Shown piece after piece: positions 35,721-44,577 of a DNA stretch of 61,098 nt. How positions within the stretch are numbered: position 1 is the stretch's first letter; the number at the start of each line of letters is the position of its first letter. The notes below the pieces were generated by a model. That model saw nothing but the letters and a program-made list of their open reading frames with translations. It was not told the DNA's origin and did not search any database. The DNA comes from Paenibacillus sinensis. GTDB lineage: Bacteria; Bacillota; Bacilli; Paenibacillales; Paenibacillaceae. A program made the translations under genes and the position numbers. The DNA lies in contig NZ_JAHCMB010000051.1 of the NCBI RefSeq assembly GCF_019904155.1, positions 98,673 to 159,770 on the forward strand, read 5' to 3'.

Positions 35721-36794
35721 TTATGCTTCTTCCCTGTCCGCCGACGAGTCCGCAGCCGAAATCATCCGGCCGGGTTCTCCCTGGACGAACTTGGGGATAT
35801 GTACGCGGATCGTGGTCCCCGCACCCTTGCGGCTAATAATCTCGACTTGCCCGCCGAGCTTCTCCGCCCGTTCCCGCATCGTCGACAGACCGTACGATCC
35901 CTGCTTGCTCTGCATGATCTCAAAGCCCTGGCCATCATCGCTGATGCTAAGCACGACCTGGCGCGGCCCTTCGCGAAGCGACAGGCTGACGAGTCTCGCG
36001 CCCGAATGCTTCACAATGTTGGCCATCGCTTCCTGAATGATGAGGAACAGCTGATGCTCAATCGCCTCTGAAAGCTCGCCCTGCAGCTCCAGCTCCTTCA
36101 TGCCCTTCAGACCGTTCTGCCGGCAGTAATCCGGGAACCACTTCTCCAGCGCCTCGAACAGATCACGGCCCTCAAGCTCGACCGGGCGCAGCTGTGCGAT
36201 CAGCGCACGCATCTGCTTCTGCGCCATCTGCGACATCGTGATCAGCTGGTCCATGACGGTCCGGCCTTGGGTCTCATTTCGCTCCAGCACCTTCGGCAGC
36301 GATGATGCAGACATATGAATGGCGAACAGCTGCTGGCTGACAGTGTCATGCAAATCCCTGGCCATTCGGCGGCGTTCCTCGAGGACGGCGCTTTCAGACG
36401 CCTTTTCTTTCTCGATGACCTCCTGCTCGCCAAGACGCTGTAAGAGCTTCATTTTATTCTCGACAGCATCCATCATTGTATTGAATTCATGGTACACCCG
36501 CGCAAATGAAGGGTCATCGCTGTCCGGCATCCGGACGGCAAGATTCCCTTTGGCAACCTGAAGCATGTTAATATCCAGGTGGTCGATTCTCCGCTGGATT
36601 CGCTGCACGGCCATATAGCCGATCACGGCTGTGAACAGCACAATGCCCAGGCAGAGATATACCCACATGCGGTAATCGACAACCCGGATATAACCAAGAC
36701 AACTTCCTGCATACATTAGGACAGCTGTTACACTCCCGCACAGCAGGAAGTATAACAGCAGCACCCATTTCGTATTTTTGAATATCGTTTCCAT
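35721..36794 (-). CDS. liaS: LiaS-like sensor histidine kinase (intramembrane-sensing)
   Basis: A 357-residue kinase. There are two TM helices (about 9-31 and 44-64) with almost no extracellular loop, HAMP (about 65-115), a HisKA_3 domain with H149 in RDLHDTVSQQLFAIHM, and HATPase_c (NIVKHSGA, ISDDGQGF, GSYGLSTMRERA). The short extracellular loop fits intramembrane sensing, with LiaF as the likely inhibitor. It starts 3 bp after liaF. Confidence 0.92.
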   Translation of the reverse strand: METIFKNTKWVLLLYFLLCGSVTAVLMYAGSCLGYIRVVDYRMWVYLCLGIVLFTAVIGYMAVQRIQRRIDHLDINMLQVAKGNLAVRMPDSDDPSFARVYHEFNTMMDAVENKMKLLQRLGEQEVIEKEKASESAVLEERRRMARDLHDTVSQQLFAIHMSASSLPKVLERNETQGRTVMDQLITMSQMAQKQMRALIAQLRPVELEGRDLFEALEKWFPDYCRQNGLKGMKELELQGELSEAIEHQLFLIIQEAMANIVKHSGARLVSLSLREGPRQVVLSISDDGQGFEIMQSKQGSYGLSTMRERAEKLGGQVEIISRKGAGTTIRVHIPKFVQGEPGRMISAADSSADREEA

Positions 36795-36797
36795 CCG

Positions 36798-37967
36798 TCA
36801 CCCCACCGTCTTAACTTTGATGTCGCCGATAAAAGCGCTCACGTTAATGCGGATTTTTTTGCCGGCTTCCTTATAATAAGGGGTCTTGTACTGGAGGTTG
36901 CTCATAAAACCGGTGCGCGATTCGTTCAGCACATCCATGTCCCCGATAAAGGAGCTGCTGTTGACGGAAATGCCAAGATCCATGTCGTCGGGAATGTAGA
37001 CTTTGAGATCTCCGATGAACGCGGATAAATTGATCTTCGTCTCGCCGTATGGAATCTGGGCGTTGGTCAGATCGAGCACGGTATCGCCGATAAACAGGGA
37101 GATATTCGTATGCTTCAGTTGAAAATGCTCGCGCCCCATGTGGATATCGCCGATAAAAGTGGAACGGTTCGTTCTCTCCTTGCTGTCGCCTTGATGCCAG
37201 TCGTGACCGTGGCCGTTTCGCTCAGCAGATCTGCGCTCATGGCGCTCCCAGCGTTCCTGATGTCTGCGTTCATGGCGTTCCTCACGCTCCTGATGCCTGC
37301 GTTCATGCCGTTCCTCACGATCCAGTCTGCGGCGCTCAACCCATTCCTTCTTCTCCTGCCACGGGTCCCTCGGGCCTTGCGGATCTTCATCTTCCTCATC
37401 TTTGCTCAAGTATTGGTCCCAGTCGGTGACATGGCGCCGGCCATTGTTATCGTAGGCAACCCCGGAGCTGCTGTACTTGCCTTCTGTACGCGCACTTCCG
37501 AACTTACGCTCAAACTCCTCGTCCAGCGTCGACTCCAGCGGCTTCGGCGGCTCAACGTCCTGACCTTCTTCCGGATAGTAGCTCTTGGGCGCGGGTGGCG
37601 GGGGAGCGGGCGGCCCCGGACGATGCGGCTTGAAGATAACCTTGAGTCCGCCCAGGATCAGCGCAAGCGGGATCAGTAATGTAAAGAAATCCCCGGCTGA
37701 CAAATCAACAATCTCGAGATTATCGCCAAGGAAGTACAACCCGATCAGCAGCAGGAACAGCGGGCCGATGAAGGAGCCGCCTCTCCCGCGCTCCAGACCC
37801 TTGAGCAGTCCCTGGATGCCGAGAATGATCAGGATAACCGGCCAAAAATTGGAGAACAGATCGCCGATATCGTATGAAACATATCCCAACTGCCGAAGCA
37901 GGAACAGAACGCCGATGCCTATAAGGATCAGACCGCCGAACACCTGGCTGGCTACTCGTCTTCTCAT
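36798..37967 (-). CDS. liaF: LiaF-like membrane protein with long charged linker
   Basis: A 389-residue protein with four TM helices in the first 115 residues. A Pro-rich and then strongly charged linker (about 118-280) contains tandem copies of EERHERRHQER. A C-terminal LiaF domain (about 282-389) is a beta-helix-like series of SxFIGDxxV repeats (STFIGDI, SLFIGDT, SAFIGDL, SSFIGDM, SAFIGDI). LiaF keeps LiaS off in the absence of envelope stress. The linker is much longer than in B. subtilis LiaF (241 residues in total). The start is ATG at 37967 with AAGGAGAAG upstream. It is first gene of the operon. Confidence 0.88.
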   Translation of the reverse strand: MRRRVASQVFGGLILIGIGVLFLLRQLGYVSYDIGDLFSNFWPVILIILGIQGLLKGLERGRGGSFIGPLFLLLIGLYFLGDNLEIVDLSAGDFFTLLIPLALILGGLKVIFKPHRPGPPAPPPPAPKSYYPEEGQDVEPPKPLESTLDEEFERKFGSARTEGKYSSSGVAYDNNGRRHVTDWDQYLSKDEEDEDPQGPRDPWQEKKEWVERRRLDREERHERRHQEREERHERRHQERWERHERRSAERNGHGHDWHQGDSKERTNRSTFIGDIHMGREHFQLKHTNISLFIGDTVLDLTNAQIPYGETKINLSAFIGDLKVYIPDDMDLGISVNSSSFIGDMDVLNESRTGFMSNLQYKTPYYKEAGKKIRINVSAFIGDIKVKTVG

Positions 37968-38065
37968 GTGCAACTTCTCCTTTGATTTAGTGTGTTCTTC
38001 CGTCTTATGAATCCAGTTTACAACAAGCGTCCTGCTTAGAACAGCGCCGGGGGATGGAAAGCTGG

Positions 38066-38083
38066 CTCGGTCCCGGGACCGAG
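38066..38083. promoter_or_regulatory. Perfect 18-bp palindrome upstream of liaF, possible LiaR site
   Basis: CTCGGTCCCGGGACCGAG is self-complementary over all 18 bases and lies about 100 bp before the liaF start. LiaR autoregulates its operon in relatives, so this is a natural candidate operator. I did not confirm it against a known motif. Confidence 0.45.
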
Positions 38084-38175
38084 GGGATGGAAGTTCCTAG
38101 AATGAAGGTCTTAGAATAGGAGAGCCAGCATTGCCGGTGAGAGACCATTCGATAGAGCAATTTGTGACAAAAAAA

Positions 38176-38217
38176 GAAATGGCGAATGCGAAGGAGCTAT
38201 CCCTGCATCGCCATTTC
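38176..38217 (-). terminator. Terminator of the GntR-led nine-gene operon
   Basis: GAAATGGCGAATGC pairs with GCATCGCCATTTC, with one bulge. On the minus strand it is followed by TTTTTTTG, 20 bp past the VOC gene stop. Confidence 0.88.
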
Positions 38218-38237
38218 CTGATATCGAGCCAGTGCCA

Positions 38238-39002
38238 TTAAGTGAAGATATATTCTCCTTCGCCAATCCGAATGGTTTTGCCTTTCAGCCGGGCAGCTTC
38301 ACTTTCAAAAATCACCTGTTTGAACTGATTCTCGTCCCCTTGCACGAAGTCAAAAAACTTATCGCCAATCTGAAGGCTGACGGACTGGCCTTCAGGCTCC
38401 AAGGCGGTCAGACCAAACAGTCTTTCCCAATGCTCGGCGGCAGCTGCCGGATCGGACACACGGAATACTGCTCTTTTCATAACGGCGTTACCGGCCGGAT
38501 GGGGCTGAATAACGCCGGAGGCCGTTAACTGTTCCAATCTTTCATCATCCGACCCTTTCCATTGAATAATGAAGGGATAAACCAGTCCTCCAAAATCGCC
38601 GTCAATCGTCATCATACGCCATTCGATTAGTCTGCCTTTGTTGTCCAGACGCTTGCCATCCATTATAGGAGAGAGGCTTAGTCCTGCCGCATCCAAAGAA
38701 GCGCGCATTTCCTCAATGTCATCCGTCCGGATAACGACTCTGCTCAGAACCTCATGCCCGGGCAATGTGTCAACCGCATCCTTGACCACACGGTTATGCT
38801 CCGTCGACTTCGCCAGTTCAAGATTCTCAATACCTAGAAACTCGATATAGGTTAAGCCAAAATAGCTTAGGGAATTATAGGTTCCCCAATCCGTATGTGA
38901 GCCTCCCCGGAAAGCAACCAAACCATGCTCTCTGAAGAGTTCAACAGGCTGGTCCAGATCATTGACATAATGAACAAGATGATCCCATTTTTTACTTGCC
39001 AT
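38238..39002 (-). CDS. VOC-superfamily protein (glyoxalase-like domain)
   Basis: A 254-residue protein of the glyoxalase/bleomycin-resistance superfamily, most like the PF13468 glyoxalase_3 group: an opening WDHLVHYVNDLDQPVELFREHGLVAFRGGSH, a central FLGIENLELA and a second half-module near residue 170 (KRAVFRVSDPAAAAEHWERLFGL). The reaction is unknown. The start overlaps the proC stop (TAATG), so it is translationally coupled as the last gene of the GntR-led operon. That position suggests a side reaction of the same catabolic route, such as isomerisation or ring opening. Confidence 0.85.
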   Translation of the reverse strand: MASKKWDHLVHYVNDLDQPVELFREHGLVAFRGGSHTDWGTYNSLSYFGLTYIEFLGIENLELAKSTEHNRVVKDAVDTLPGHEVLSRVVIRTDDIEEMRASLDAAGLSLSPIMDGKRLDNKGRLIEWRMMTIDGDFGGLVYPFIIQWKGSDDERLEQLTASGVIQPHPAGNAVMKRAVFRVSDPAAAAEHWERLFGLTALEPEGQSVSLQIGDKFFDFVQGDENQFKQVIFESEAARLKGKTIRIGEGEYIFT

Positions 39003-39817
39003 TATTTCGCCCCTAACTCCGTCGTTCGCTTAACGGCTGCCCGGACACTTCTCTGCAGACCGGCCGCGAAATCGCTGTTGTTCAGTTCATACAGGCCGTT
39101 AATGCCTACACCGCCGGGTGAGTTGTTAATATCAAGCAGTTGTCTTGGATGTAGTCCGGTCAGCTTCAGCATGGCAACAGCTCCAACGCAATTCTCCAAC
39201 GCTACGTTCCACGCCAGCTCCCGCGGCAATCCGGCGAGCACACCGGCATCTGCAAGTGACTCAATGAAGTAATAAATATAATTCGGTCCAGCCACACCAT
39301 ATCCGGTGAAGATGTCAATCAAGGACTCGTCCAGATATTGAACTTTGCCGAATCCGCCCAGGAAGCTGTCTACCTGCTCCTGATTGGCGTTCGCATTCAG
39401 CGCTACCCCGCTGTAGCCGTAACCCGTGTCGGTCAGCGTATTGGGAATGACCCGGGCAATCGGGCGTTCGGCTCCGAAATAGCCGGCCAGCTTCTCGATC
39501 GTTACACCCGCAACGATCGAGACGATTGCGGCAGCAGGTGCAGCGGATTTCTGCACAGCTTGTCCCAGCGCAGCCAGGTTATCCTGCGGCCGGACAGCAA
39601 TGACAATCAAGTCTGCTTCAGCCAGAAATTTCTCCTGGGAGATGTCTGTGTTCACTCCGTAAGTCTTGTCCAGAAACTGAAGACGCGCTTCGTTGATATC
39701 CGTTACGCTAATTCGATCCGCCGATATCGTCTGATTGGAAATAATAGCGCGGATAATGGCCTCGGCCATTTGTCCGCCGCCAATAAAGTGAATCCGTTCC
39801 TCGATCAACTCAGCCAC
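39002..39817 (-). CDS. proC: Pyrroline-5-carboxylate reductase-like protein
   Basis: A 271-residue ProC-family reductase with a Rossmann start IHFIGGGQMAEAII and the dimer domain. Two signature stretches are changed: GVAGPNYIYYF where most ProC have GSGPAY, and SPGGVGING where most have SPGGTT. It is embedded in the sulfur-compound operon, 9 bp after metQ, not with other proline genes. It may therefore reduce another cyclic imine rather than supply proline; this is inference. The family call is firm and the substrate open. Confidence 0.85.
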   Translation of the reverse strand: MAELIEERIHFIGGGQMAEAIIRAIISNQTISADRISVTDINEARLQFLDKTYGVNTDISQEKFLAEADLIVIAVRPQDNLAALGQAVQKSAAPAAAIVSIVAGVTIEKLAGYFGAERPIARVIPNTLTDTGYGYSGVALNANANQEQVDSFLGGFGKVQYLDESLIDIFTGYGVAGPNYIYYFIESLADAGVLAGLPRELAWNVALENCVGAVAMLKLTGLHPRQLLDINNSPGGVGINGLYELNNSDFAAGLQRSVRAAVKRTTELGAK

Positions 39818-39826
39818 TTCCTTACC

Positions 39827-40660
39827 TTAATTGTTATTCCATGCCTCAGGCAGAATGAATCCGTCGTATTTTTCGATTCCCTTGATGTATTCTTCAAACT
39901 CCGGCGACTCGTAAGCTGCTTTCAAATCTTTGGCCCATTGCGTGTTCTCGTCCTTCTTATTGATGGATACAATGATTCTGTGCTGCATAGGGGTATTTTC
40001 AATTTTCAGCGCGTCTGTAATCTTTTTGCCGGCGTTTGCAATGTAATTACCGTTGACGACTCCATAATCCACATCTTCAAGCGATACGAGGATTTGGGCA
40101 GGGTCCAGAATTTTAATATCAATCTTATACTTGTCCGGCTCCATGCTGTTAATGTTGAAATCCTCTACACCTGCGCCGTCTTTAATCTTCACCCATCCAA
40201 GTTCTTCCAGAATCCGCAGCGCACGTTCCTGGTTAACCGGATCGTTAGGGACAGCAACGGTAGTGCCGTCTTTTACATCATCGAGTGTGGTGTGCTTCAC
40301 GGAGTACAGACCTTGCGGCGCACCCGGCACATAGGCGATACCAACCATGTCTGCGCCGATTTCTTTATTGATCGCTTCCATGTAAGCCGTGCTCTGGAAT
40401 ACGCTCGCATCGATAGAGCCTTCCTTCATGGCCGGGTTAACCTGCATGTTCTGGGAGAAGGTTTTAATATCGACCTTGTAGCCTTTTTTCTCCAGGATTG
40501 GCAGAATCGATTGGCGGAATTGCTCTTCATAGGTGCCAACGCCAAATCCAACCGTAATCTCTTTCTTCTCTTCCGTAGCAGCCCCTGAATTTGAGTCTTT
40601 GCCGCAAGCCGACAACAGCGCTACAACCCCGACTAACATAACAAGCAACAACTTTTTCAT
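39827..40660 (-). CDS. metQ: MetQ/NlpA-family substrate-binding lipoprotein
   Basis: A 277-residue ABC transporter binding protein. It has a lipoprotein signal peptide with lipobox LLSAC (lipidated C19 or thereabouts), then the NlpA fold: ITVGFGVGTYEEQFRQSILPILEKKGY, VFQSTAYMEAINKEIG and VAVPNDPVNQERALRILEELGWV. It delivers methionine or a related amino acid to MetNI. It overlaps the upstream URO-D-family gene by 4 bp. The placement in an operon with hydrolase and lyase genes suggests a methionine-like or acylated ligand. Confidence 0.9.
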   Translation of the reverse strand: MKKLLLVMLVGVVALLSACGKDSNSGAATEEKKEITVGFGVGTYEEQFRQSILPILEKKGYKVDIKTFSQNMQVNPAMKEGSIDASVFQSTAYMEAINKEIGADMVGIAYVPGAPQGLYSVKHTTLDDVKDGTTVAVPNDPVNQERALRILEELGWVKIKDGAGVEDFNINSMEPDKYKIDIKILDPAQILVSLEDVDYGVVNGNYIANAGKKITDALKIENTPMQHRIIVSINKKDENTQWAKDLKAAYESPEFEEYIKGIEKYDGFILPEAWNNN

Positions 40661-41691
40661 ACTTTTGTCCCCTTTTCTGATACGGATTTTTTCAGCTGCA
40701 AGAGCGCCTCATCGGTTACGTTAAGCGGAATCGCGCAATTGGGAGCAAGAATAAAAGGCTGGTCCTTCATCAGTTTCAAGGCTTCCTCGGCCTGCTGCTG
40801 AATTTGAGAAATGTCATTTCCCGCAAATAGAGCATGGTCAACGCCGCCTACCTTGGTTGCGGTCAGCGCCGCATCCAGATCCGGGTTTCCTTCGGCTTTC
40901 GTGTCCCAGCTGATCCCGTCTATCCGGTAATCGTTAAATTTTTCAGGCTGGGAATAGGCTCCGCAAGTGTGCAGAACATTTTTCCCGTAGCTCGCAGCTT
41001 CAAGTACAATGGAATCATAAGGTCTGGAAAATTCATTGAACATCGCATCATCGAACAAGCCCGGATGGGCTGTCCCGGTCACCGCATAGAACAGTCCATC
41101 CGATCCCGCTTGCCGCAGCTCTTGCACGTAATCGGCCAAGGTTAATGAGATGGCATGCAGTGCATGATGCGCCGCCGCACGGTGCTCCGTGAACACAGAT
41201 TCCAGCGTGACCGGATTGTCGATGCCGAATACCGTCTTGGTTACATATGCGGATCGGCCTACTATAAACAGCAGAACGGTTAAAGGTGAAAACACGGTTT
41301 GAATTAATGGGGTATCCGGCAGTCCCTGGCGAATCTTCCGCACCGCAACCAGCTGCTCCAATAATGGCGCTGACTCCGAAGCTTTCTTCACATCAAGATC
41401 CCAAAGATCAGCTGCGGCCGGAACAGCTGTCGTCTGCTGTCTTGGAAAAACAGTCTGGTAGTCCTGAAAGTCATACTTGTTTCCCCAAGCTTCGGCCAGA
41501 TAGGTTGCTCTAGGGTTGATTTTCACCCAATCCCAATCATATTTCCTGGTAAATGTAATCGTGGTTTCCGCCAAATCATCTGCATTCTGTTCCTTGTCGA
41601 TAAAATGACGCCAGCCGCTGACAATCGGACGATCTGCCCGCTCTCCGGATAAAATGGCATGAAACCGGTCTTGTTTGCTCCATTCACTCAT
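40657..41691 (-). CDS. URO-D family protein, zinc-dependent methyltransferase-like
   Basis: A 344-residue protein of the uroporphyrinogen decarboxylase superfamily. It is not a haem enzyme by context. It has VLHTCGAY and a later LAPNCAIP, which supply the H-x-C...C zinc ligands seen in MtaA/MtbA-type corrinoid:thiol methyltransferases. The N-terminus KQDRFHAILSGERADRPIVSGW is typical of that branch. No corrinoid protein is encoded nearby. It sits between MetI and MetQ genes (27 bp after metI, 4-bp overlap with metQ), so it is probably an integral step. Methyl transfer to or from a sulfur compound is the best guess. Confidence 0.8.
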   Translation of the reverse strand: MSEWSKQDRFHAILSGERADRPIVSGWRHFIDKEQNADDLAETTITFTRKYDWDWVKINPRATYLAEAWGNKYDFQDYQTVFPRQQTTAVPAAADLWDLDVKKASESAPLLEQLVAVRKIRQGLPDTPLIQTVFSPLTVLLFIVGRSAYVTKTVFGIDNPVTLESVFTEHRAAAHHALHAISLTLADYVQELRQAGSDGLFYAVTGTAHPGLFDDAMFNEFSRPYDSIVLEAASYGKNVLHTCGAYSQPEKFNDYRIDGISWDTKAEGNPDLDAALTATKVGGVDHALFAGNDISQIQQQAEEALKLMKDQPFILAPNCAIPLNVTDEALLQLKKSVSEKGTKV

Positions 41692-41718
41692 CTGTCATTC
41701 TCCTCTCCAGAGTTCTCT

Positions 41719-42378
41719 CTAATAGCGGCGAATCTTTCTCGCCAATGTGTTGCCAAATGACTGAATGCCTTGTACGAAAATAATCAGGATAATTACAGTG
41801 GCAACGACAACAACCGTGTCAAACCGCTGGTATCCGTATACGATCGCCAAGTCTCCGACCCCGCCGCCGCCAACCGTTCCAGCCATCGCAGTCGCACCAA
41901 TCAAACCGATGGTCGCAGTCGTCAGGGACAGAACTAACGATCCGACGGCCTCGGGTAATAAAAAGTACCGGATGACCTGAAACGGCGTTGCCCCCATTGA
42001 CTCTGCCGCTTCGAGAATTCCCGGATTGACTTCAAGCAAGGAATTCTCTACCAGCCGCCCGATGTAAGGCGCGATATAGATAATAAGCGGCACAATCGCT
42101 GCGTTGGTCCCGATTGAAGTCTGTACGATAAACCGGGTAAACGGAATAATGGCGACCAGCAATATGATAAAAGGCAAGGAGCGGACGATGTTGATTACGG
42201 GATTAATAACGGCATACAGGACTTTGTTCTCCAGAACCCCGCCCGGACGGGTAACAACAAGCAGAATCCCGATCGGTATTCCAATTAACGCTCCCACGAA
42301 CAAGGACATCCCCACCATATACAGAGTATCCACGATCGCTTGCATGAACTGGTCAGTTGAAACTGTAGTTGACATCAT
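41719..42378 (-). CDS. metI: MetI-family ABC transporter permease
   Basis: A 219-residue membrane permease with five hydrophobic helices and the permease loop EAAESMGATPFQVIRYFLLPEA. It forms the channel of a methionine-type importer with MetN and MetQ. Its first 26 bases overlap the end of metN and its ribosome site (GAGGTGGAG) is inside metN. Confidence 0.93.
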   Translation of the reverse strand: MMSTTVSTDQFMQAIVDTLYMVGMSLFVGALIGIPIGILLVVTRPGGVLENKVLYAVINPVINIVRSLPFIILLVAIIPFTRFIVQTSIGTNAAIVPLIIYIAPYIGRLVENSLLEVNPGILEAAESMGATPFQVIRYFLLPEAVGSLVLSLTTATIGLIGATAMAGTVGGGGVGDLAIVYGYQRFDTVVVVATVIILIIFVQGIQSFGNTLARKIRRY

Positions 42379-43396
42379 GCTTCTCCACCTCCTCCACTCC
42401 GACTCCGCTGTTTCTCAGGAAGATCAGGGCCTTGTCTATCTCGGGTGTTTCTCCTTTTACCTGAATAATCACTTTCCCGAGCGTCGTTTCTTCAATCTCG
42501 GTCATGTTGGCAAACAGAATATTAACCTGCACATCGTAAGAACGGATCAATTTATACAAAATGGGCTCCGAAGCGCACTGTCCGATAAACTCCAATTTGT
42601 AAATACCGCTGCCCGGCTCTCGCTTGATTGTTTTTTGCACGCTGTCTGTGATGCTGTTCTGAATGACGGTCTTCACAAAATTTTGCGTGGTGTGATGCTT
42701 GGGATGTCCGAATACCTTCAGAACGCTTCCCTGCTCGATAATCCTCCCTTGTTCCATGACCGCCACCTTGTTGCAGATCTCTTGAATGACCGACATTTCA
42801 TGGGTGATGATCATAACCGTGATGTTGTACTCCGCATTGATCTTCTTCAACAGTTGTAAAATGGAACGCGTCGTCTGCGGGTCCAGTGCGGAAGTCGCTT
42901 CATCGCACAGGAGAATGGAGGGGTTCGAGGCAAGCGCCCTTGCAATCCCGACACGCTGCTTCTGACCGCCTGACAACTCACTAGGATAGCTGCCTGCTTT
43001 GTCGGCCAATCCTACAAAATCCAGCAGTTCCGTAACACGCTTGCGGATTTCGTCCTTGCTCTTTTTCGTCAAAACAAGGGGAATGGCCACATTATCAAAT
43101 ACTTTCTTCGATTCAAGCAGATTGAAATGCTGAAAGATCATCCCGATGTTTTTTTTGGCGGCGCGCAGCTCTTTAATGCTGTACTCCCCTAAATCATGAC
43201 CATCCACGAAAACCTTGCCTTTGGTCGGTCTCTCCAGGTAATTGACGAGACGGATCAATGTGCTCTTACCCGCACCGCTATAGCCGATAACCCCGAATAT
43301 ATCGCCTTTTTCCACCTTTAGATTTATTTCCTTCAAGGCTTCGTTCGAAATCCCTTTGCGGGTGTATGTCTTCGAAACATCCTTTAATTCAATCAT
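42353..43396 (-). CDS. metN: MetN-family ABC transporter ATPase with NIL domain
   Basis: A 347-residue ATPase. It has Walker A GYSGAGKST, signature LSGGQKQRV, Walker B LLCDEATSALDP and switch H in MIITHEM. The C-terminal NIL domain (about 265-345) senses intracellular methionine in the E. coli transporter and blocks uptake. Its retention here argues for methionine or a close analogue as substrate. It overlaps the M20 gene by 4 bp and metI by 26 bp. Confidence 0.94.
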   Translation of the reverse strand: MIELKDVSKTYTRKGISNEALKEINLKVEKGDIFGVIGYSGAGKSTLIRLVNYLERPTKGKVFVDGHDLGEYSIKELRAAKKNIGMIFQHFNLLESKKVFDNVAIPLVLTKKSKDEIRKRVTELLDFVGLADKAGSYPSELSGGQKQRVGIARALASNPSILLCDEATSALDPQTTRSILQLLKKINAEYNITVMIITHEMSVIQEICNKVAVMEQGRIIEQGSVLKVFGHPKHHTTQNFVKTVIQNSITDSVQKTIKREPGSGIYKLEFIGQCASEPILYKLIRSYDVQVNILFANMTEIEETTLGKVIIQVKGETPEIDKALIFLRNSGVGVEEVEKHDVNYSFN

Positions 43397-44562
43397 AGCA
43401 ATTCCTCCTTCAGCCTCACTAACGCTTGCTCCGCCAATAAAGCGAAATACTTGGCAGCCGGCAGCAGTGCAGTCTCGTCGACATCAAAACGGGGATGATG
43501 AAGCGCGTAGGCAGGGCCGGTTCCGATATTTACAAAAGCGCCCGGGATCTTCTGCAAGTACAAGGAGAAATCTTCACCTCCCATTTGCGGCGGGATGTCA
43601 TGCACCTCATAACCTGCCTGCTCGGCCATCTCTTTAGTAAAATCAGCCCAGTACCCATCATTTATCGTTGCCGGCGGACCTGGATACCAATGCAGTTTCG
43701 CCTCCGCTCCCGCTGCTGCGGCAATACCTTCGATAATGCGAGTCATTGTGTCCGGAATAAGACGGCGGACCTCTTCATTATGAGTTCGAACGGTTCCTTC
43801 CAGTTCAACCTTCTCCGGCAGTACATTCCAGGTGAAGCCTCCATTGATTCGGGTTACACTCAGCACAACCGGCTCCCCGGCGCTGGTCTGGCGGCTTACA
43901 ATGGTTTGCAGCGAAGTGATGATTTGCGCCGCTGTTACGATGGCATCCACACCATTCTCCGGTGTTGCGGCATGAGCGCCGATTCCTTGTACCGTAATCT
44001 CAAACCGGTCGACGCCTGCCGTTAAAGCGCCGGTTCTCGTACCAAATGATCCGGCAGGCAGGTCCGGGGAGTTATGGAGGCCAAATATGGCAGCAACACC
44101 ATCAAGCCCACCTGATTCTAGGATGCTTTCAGCCCCATGACCGGTCTCTTCAGCCGGCTGAAACAGCACTCTAACCGTTCCGGGCAGCTCGGCCTCACGA
44201 TTTTTCAGCAGGTATGCCGCACCCAATATGGTTGCTGTGTGAAAGTCATGACCGCAGGCATGCATTTTCCCTGGAATCTTTGACGCAAAAGGCAATCCGG
44301 TCTGCTCTTCAATCGGAAGCGCGTCGATATCACAGCGTATGGCTACGACCGGTCCTTCCCCACTCCCGATTTCTGCGATAAGCCCTGTCTTTAAAGGAAT
44401 ATTCAGTAGACGGATATTGGCATCTGTCAGCCATTTCCGCAGTTTCTCTGTCGTTTTAAACTCTTCATAAGATAGTTCAGGCTCTAGATGAAGATTTCTG
44501 CGAACCTCAATCAATTGACTGCCTAGAGCTTGTTCCATTTGATCCGGCTGCCTGGTAGACAC
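43393..44562 (-). CDS. M20 family amidohydrolase (N-acyl-amino-acid deacylase type)
   Basis: A 389-residue metallohydrolase of the M20D/aminoacylase group: RRNLHLEPELSYEE, metal ligands in HACGHDFHTA and QPAEETGHGAE, the dimer domain motif GIGAHAATPENGVD and the late metal histidine in ALHHPRFD. Such enzymes remove N-acetyl or other acyl groups from amino acids, including N-acetyl-S-substituted cysteines (YxeP-like). Within the operon it would act right after import, upstream of the PLP lyase. The substrate is inferred. Confidence 0.9.
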   Translation of the reverse strand: MSTRQPDQMEQALGSQLIEVRRNLHLEPELSYEEFKTTEKLRKWLTDANIRLLNIPLKTGLIAEIGSGEGPVVAIRCDIDALPIEEQTGLPFASKIPGKMHACGHDFHTATILGAAYLLKNREAELPGTVRVLFQPAEETGHGAESILESGGLDGVAAIFGLHNSPDLPAGSFGTRTGALTAGVDRFEITVQGIGAHAATPENGVDAIVTAAQIITSLQTIVSRQTSAGEPVVLSVTRINGGFTWNVLPEKVELEGTVRTHNEEVRRLIPDTMTRIIEGIAAAAGAEAKLHWYPGPPATINDGYWADFTKEMAEQAGYEVHDIPPQMGGEDFSLYLQKIPGAFVNIGTGPAYALHHPRFDVDETALLPAAKYFALLAEQALVRLKEELL

Positions 44563-44577
44563 TGGCTTCCCCCCCTT

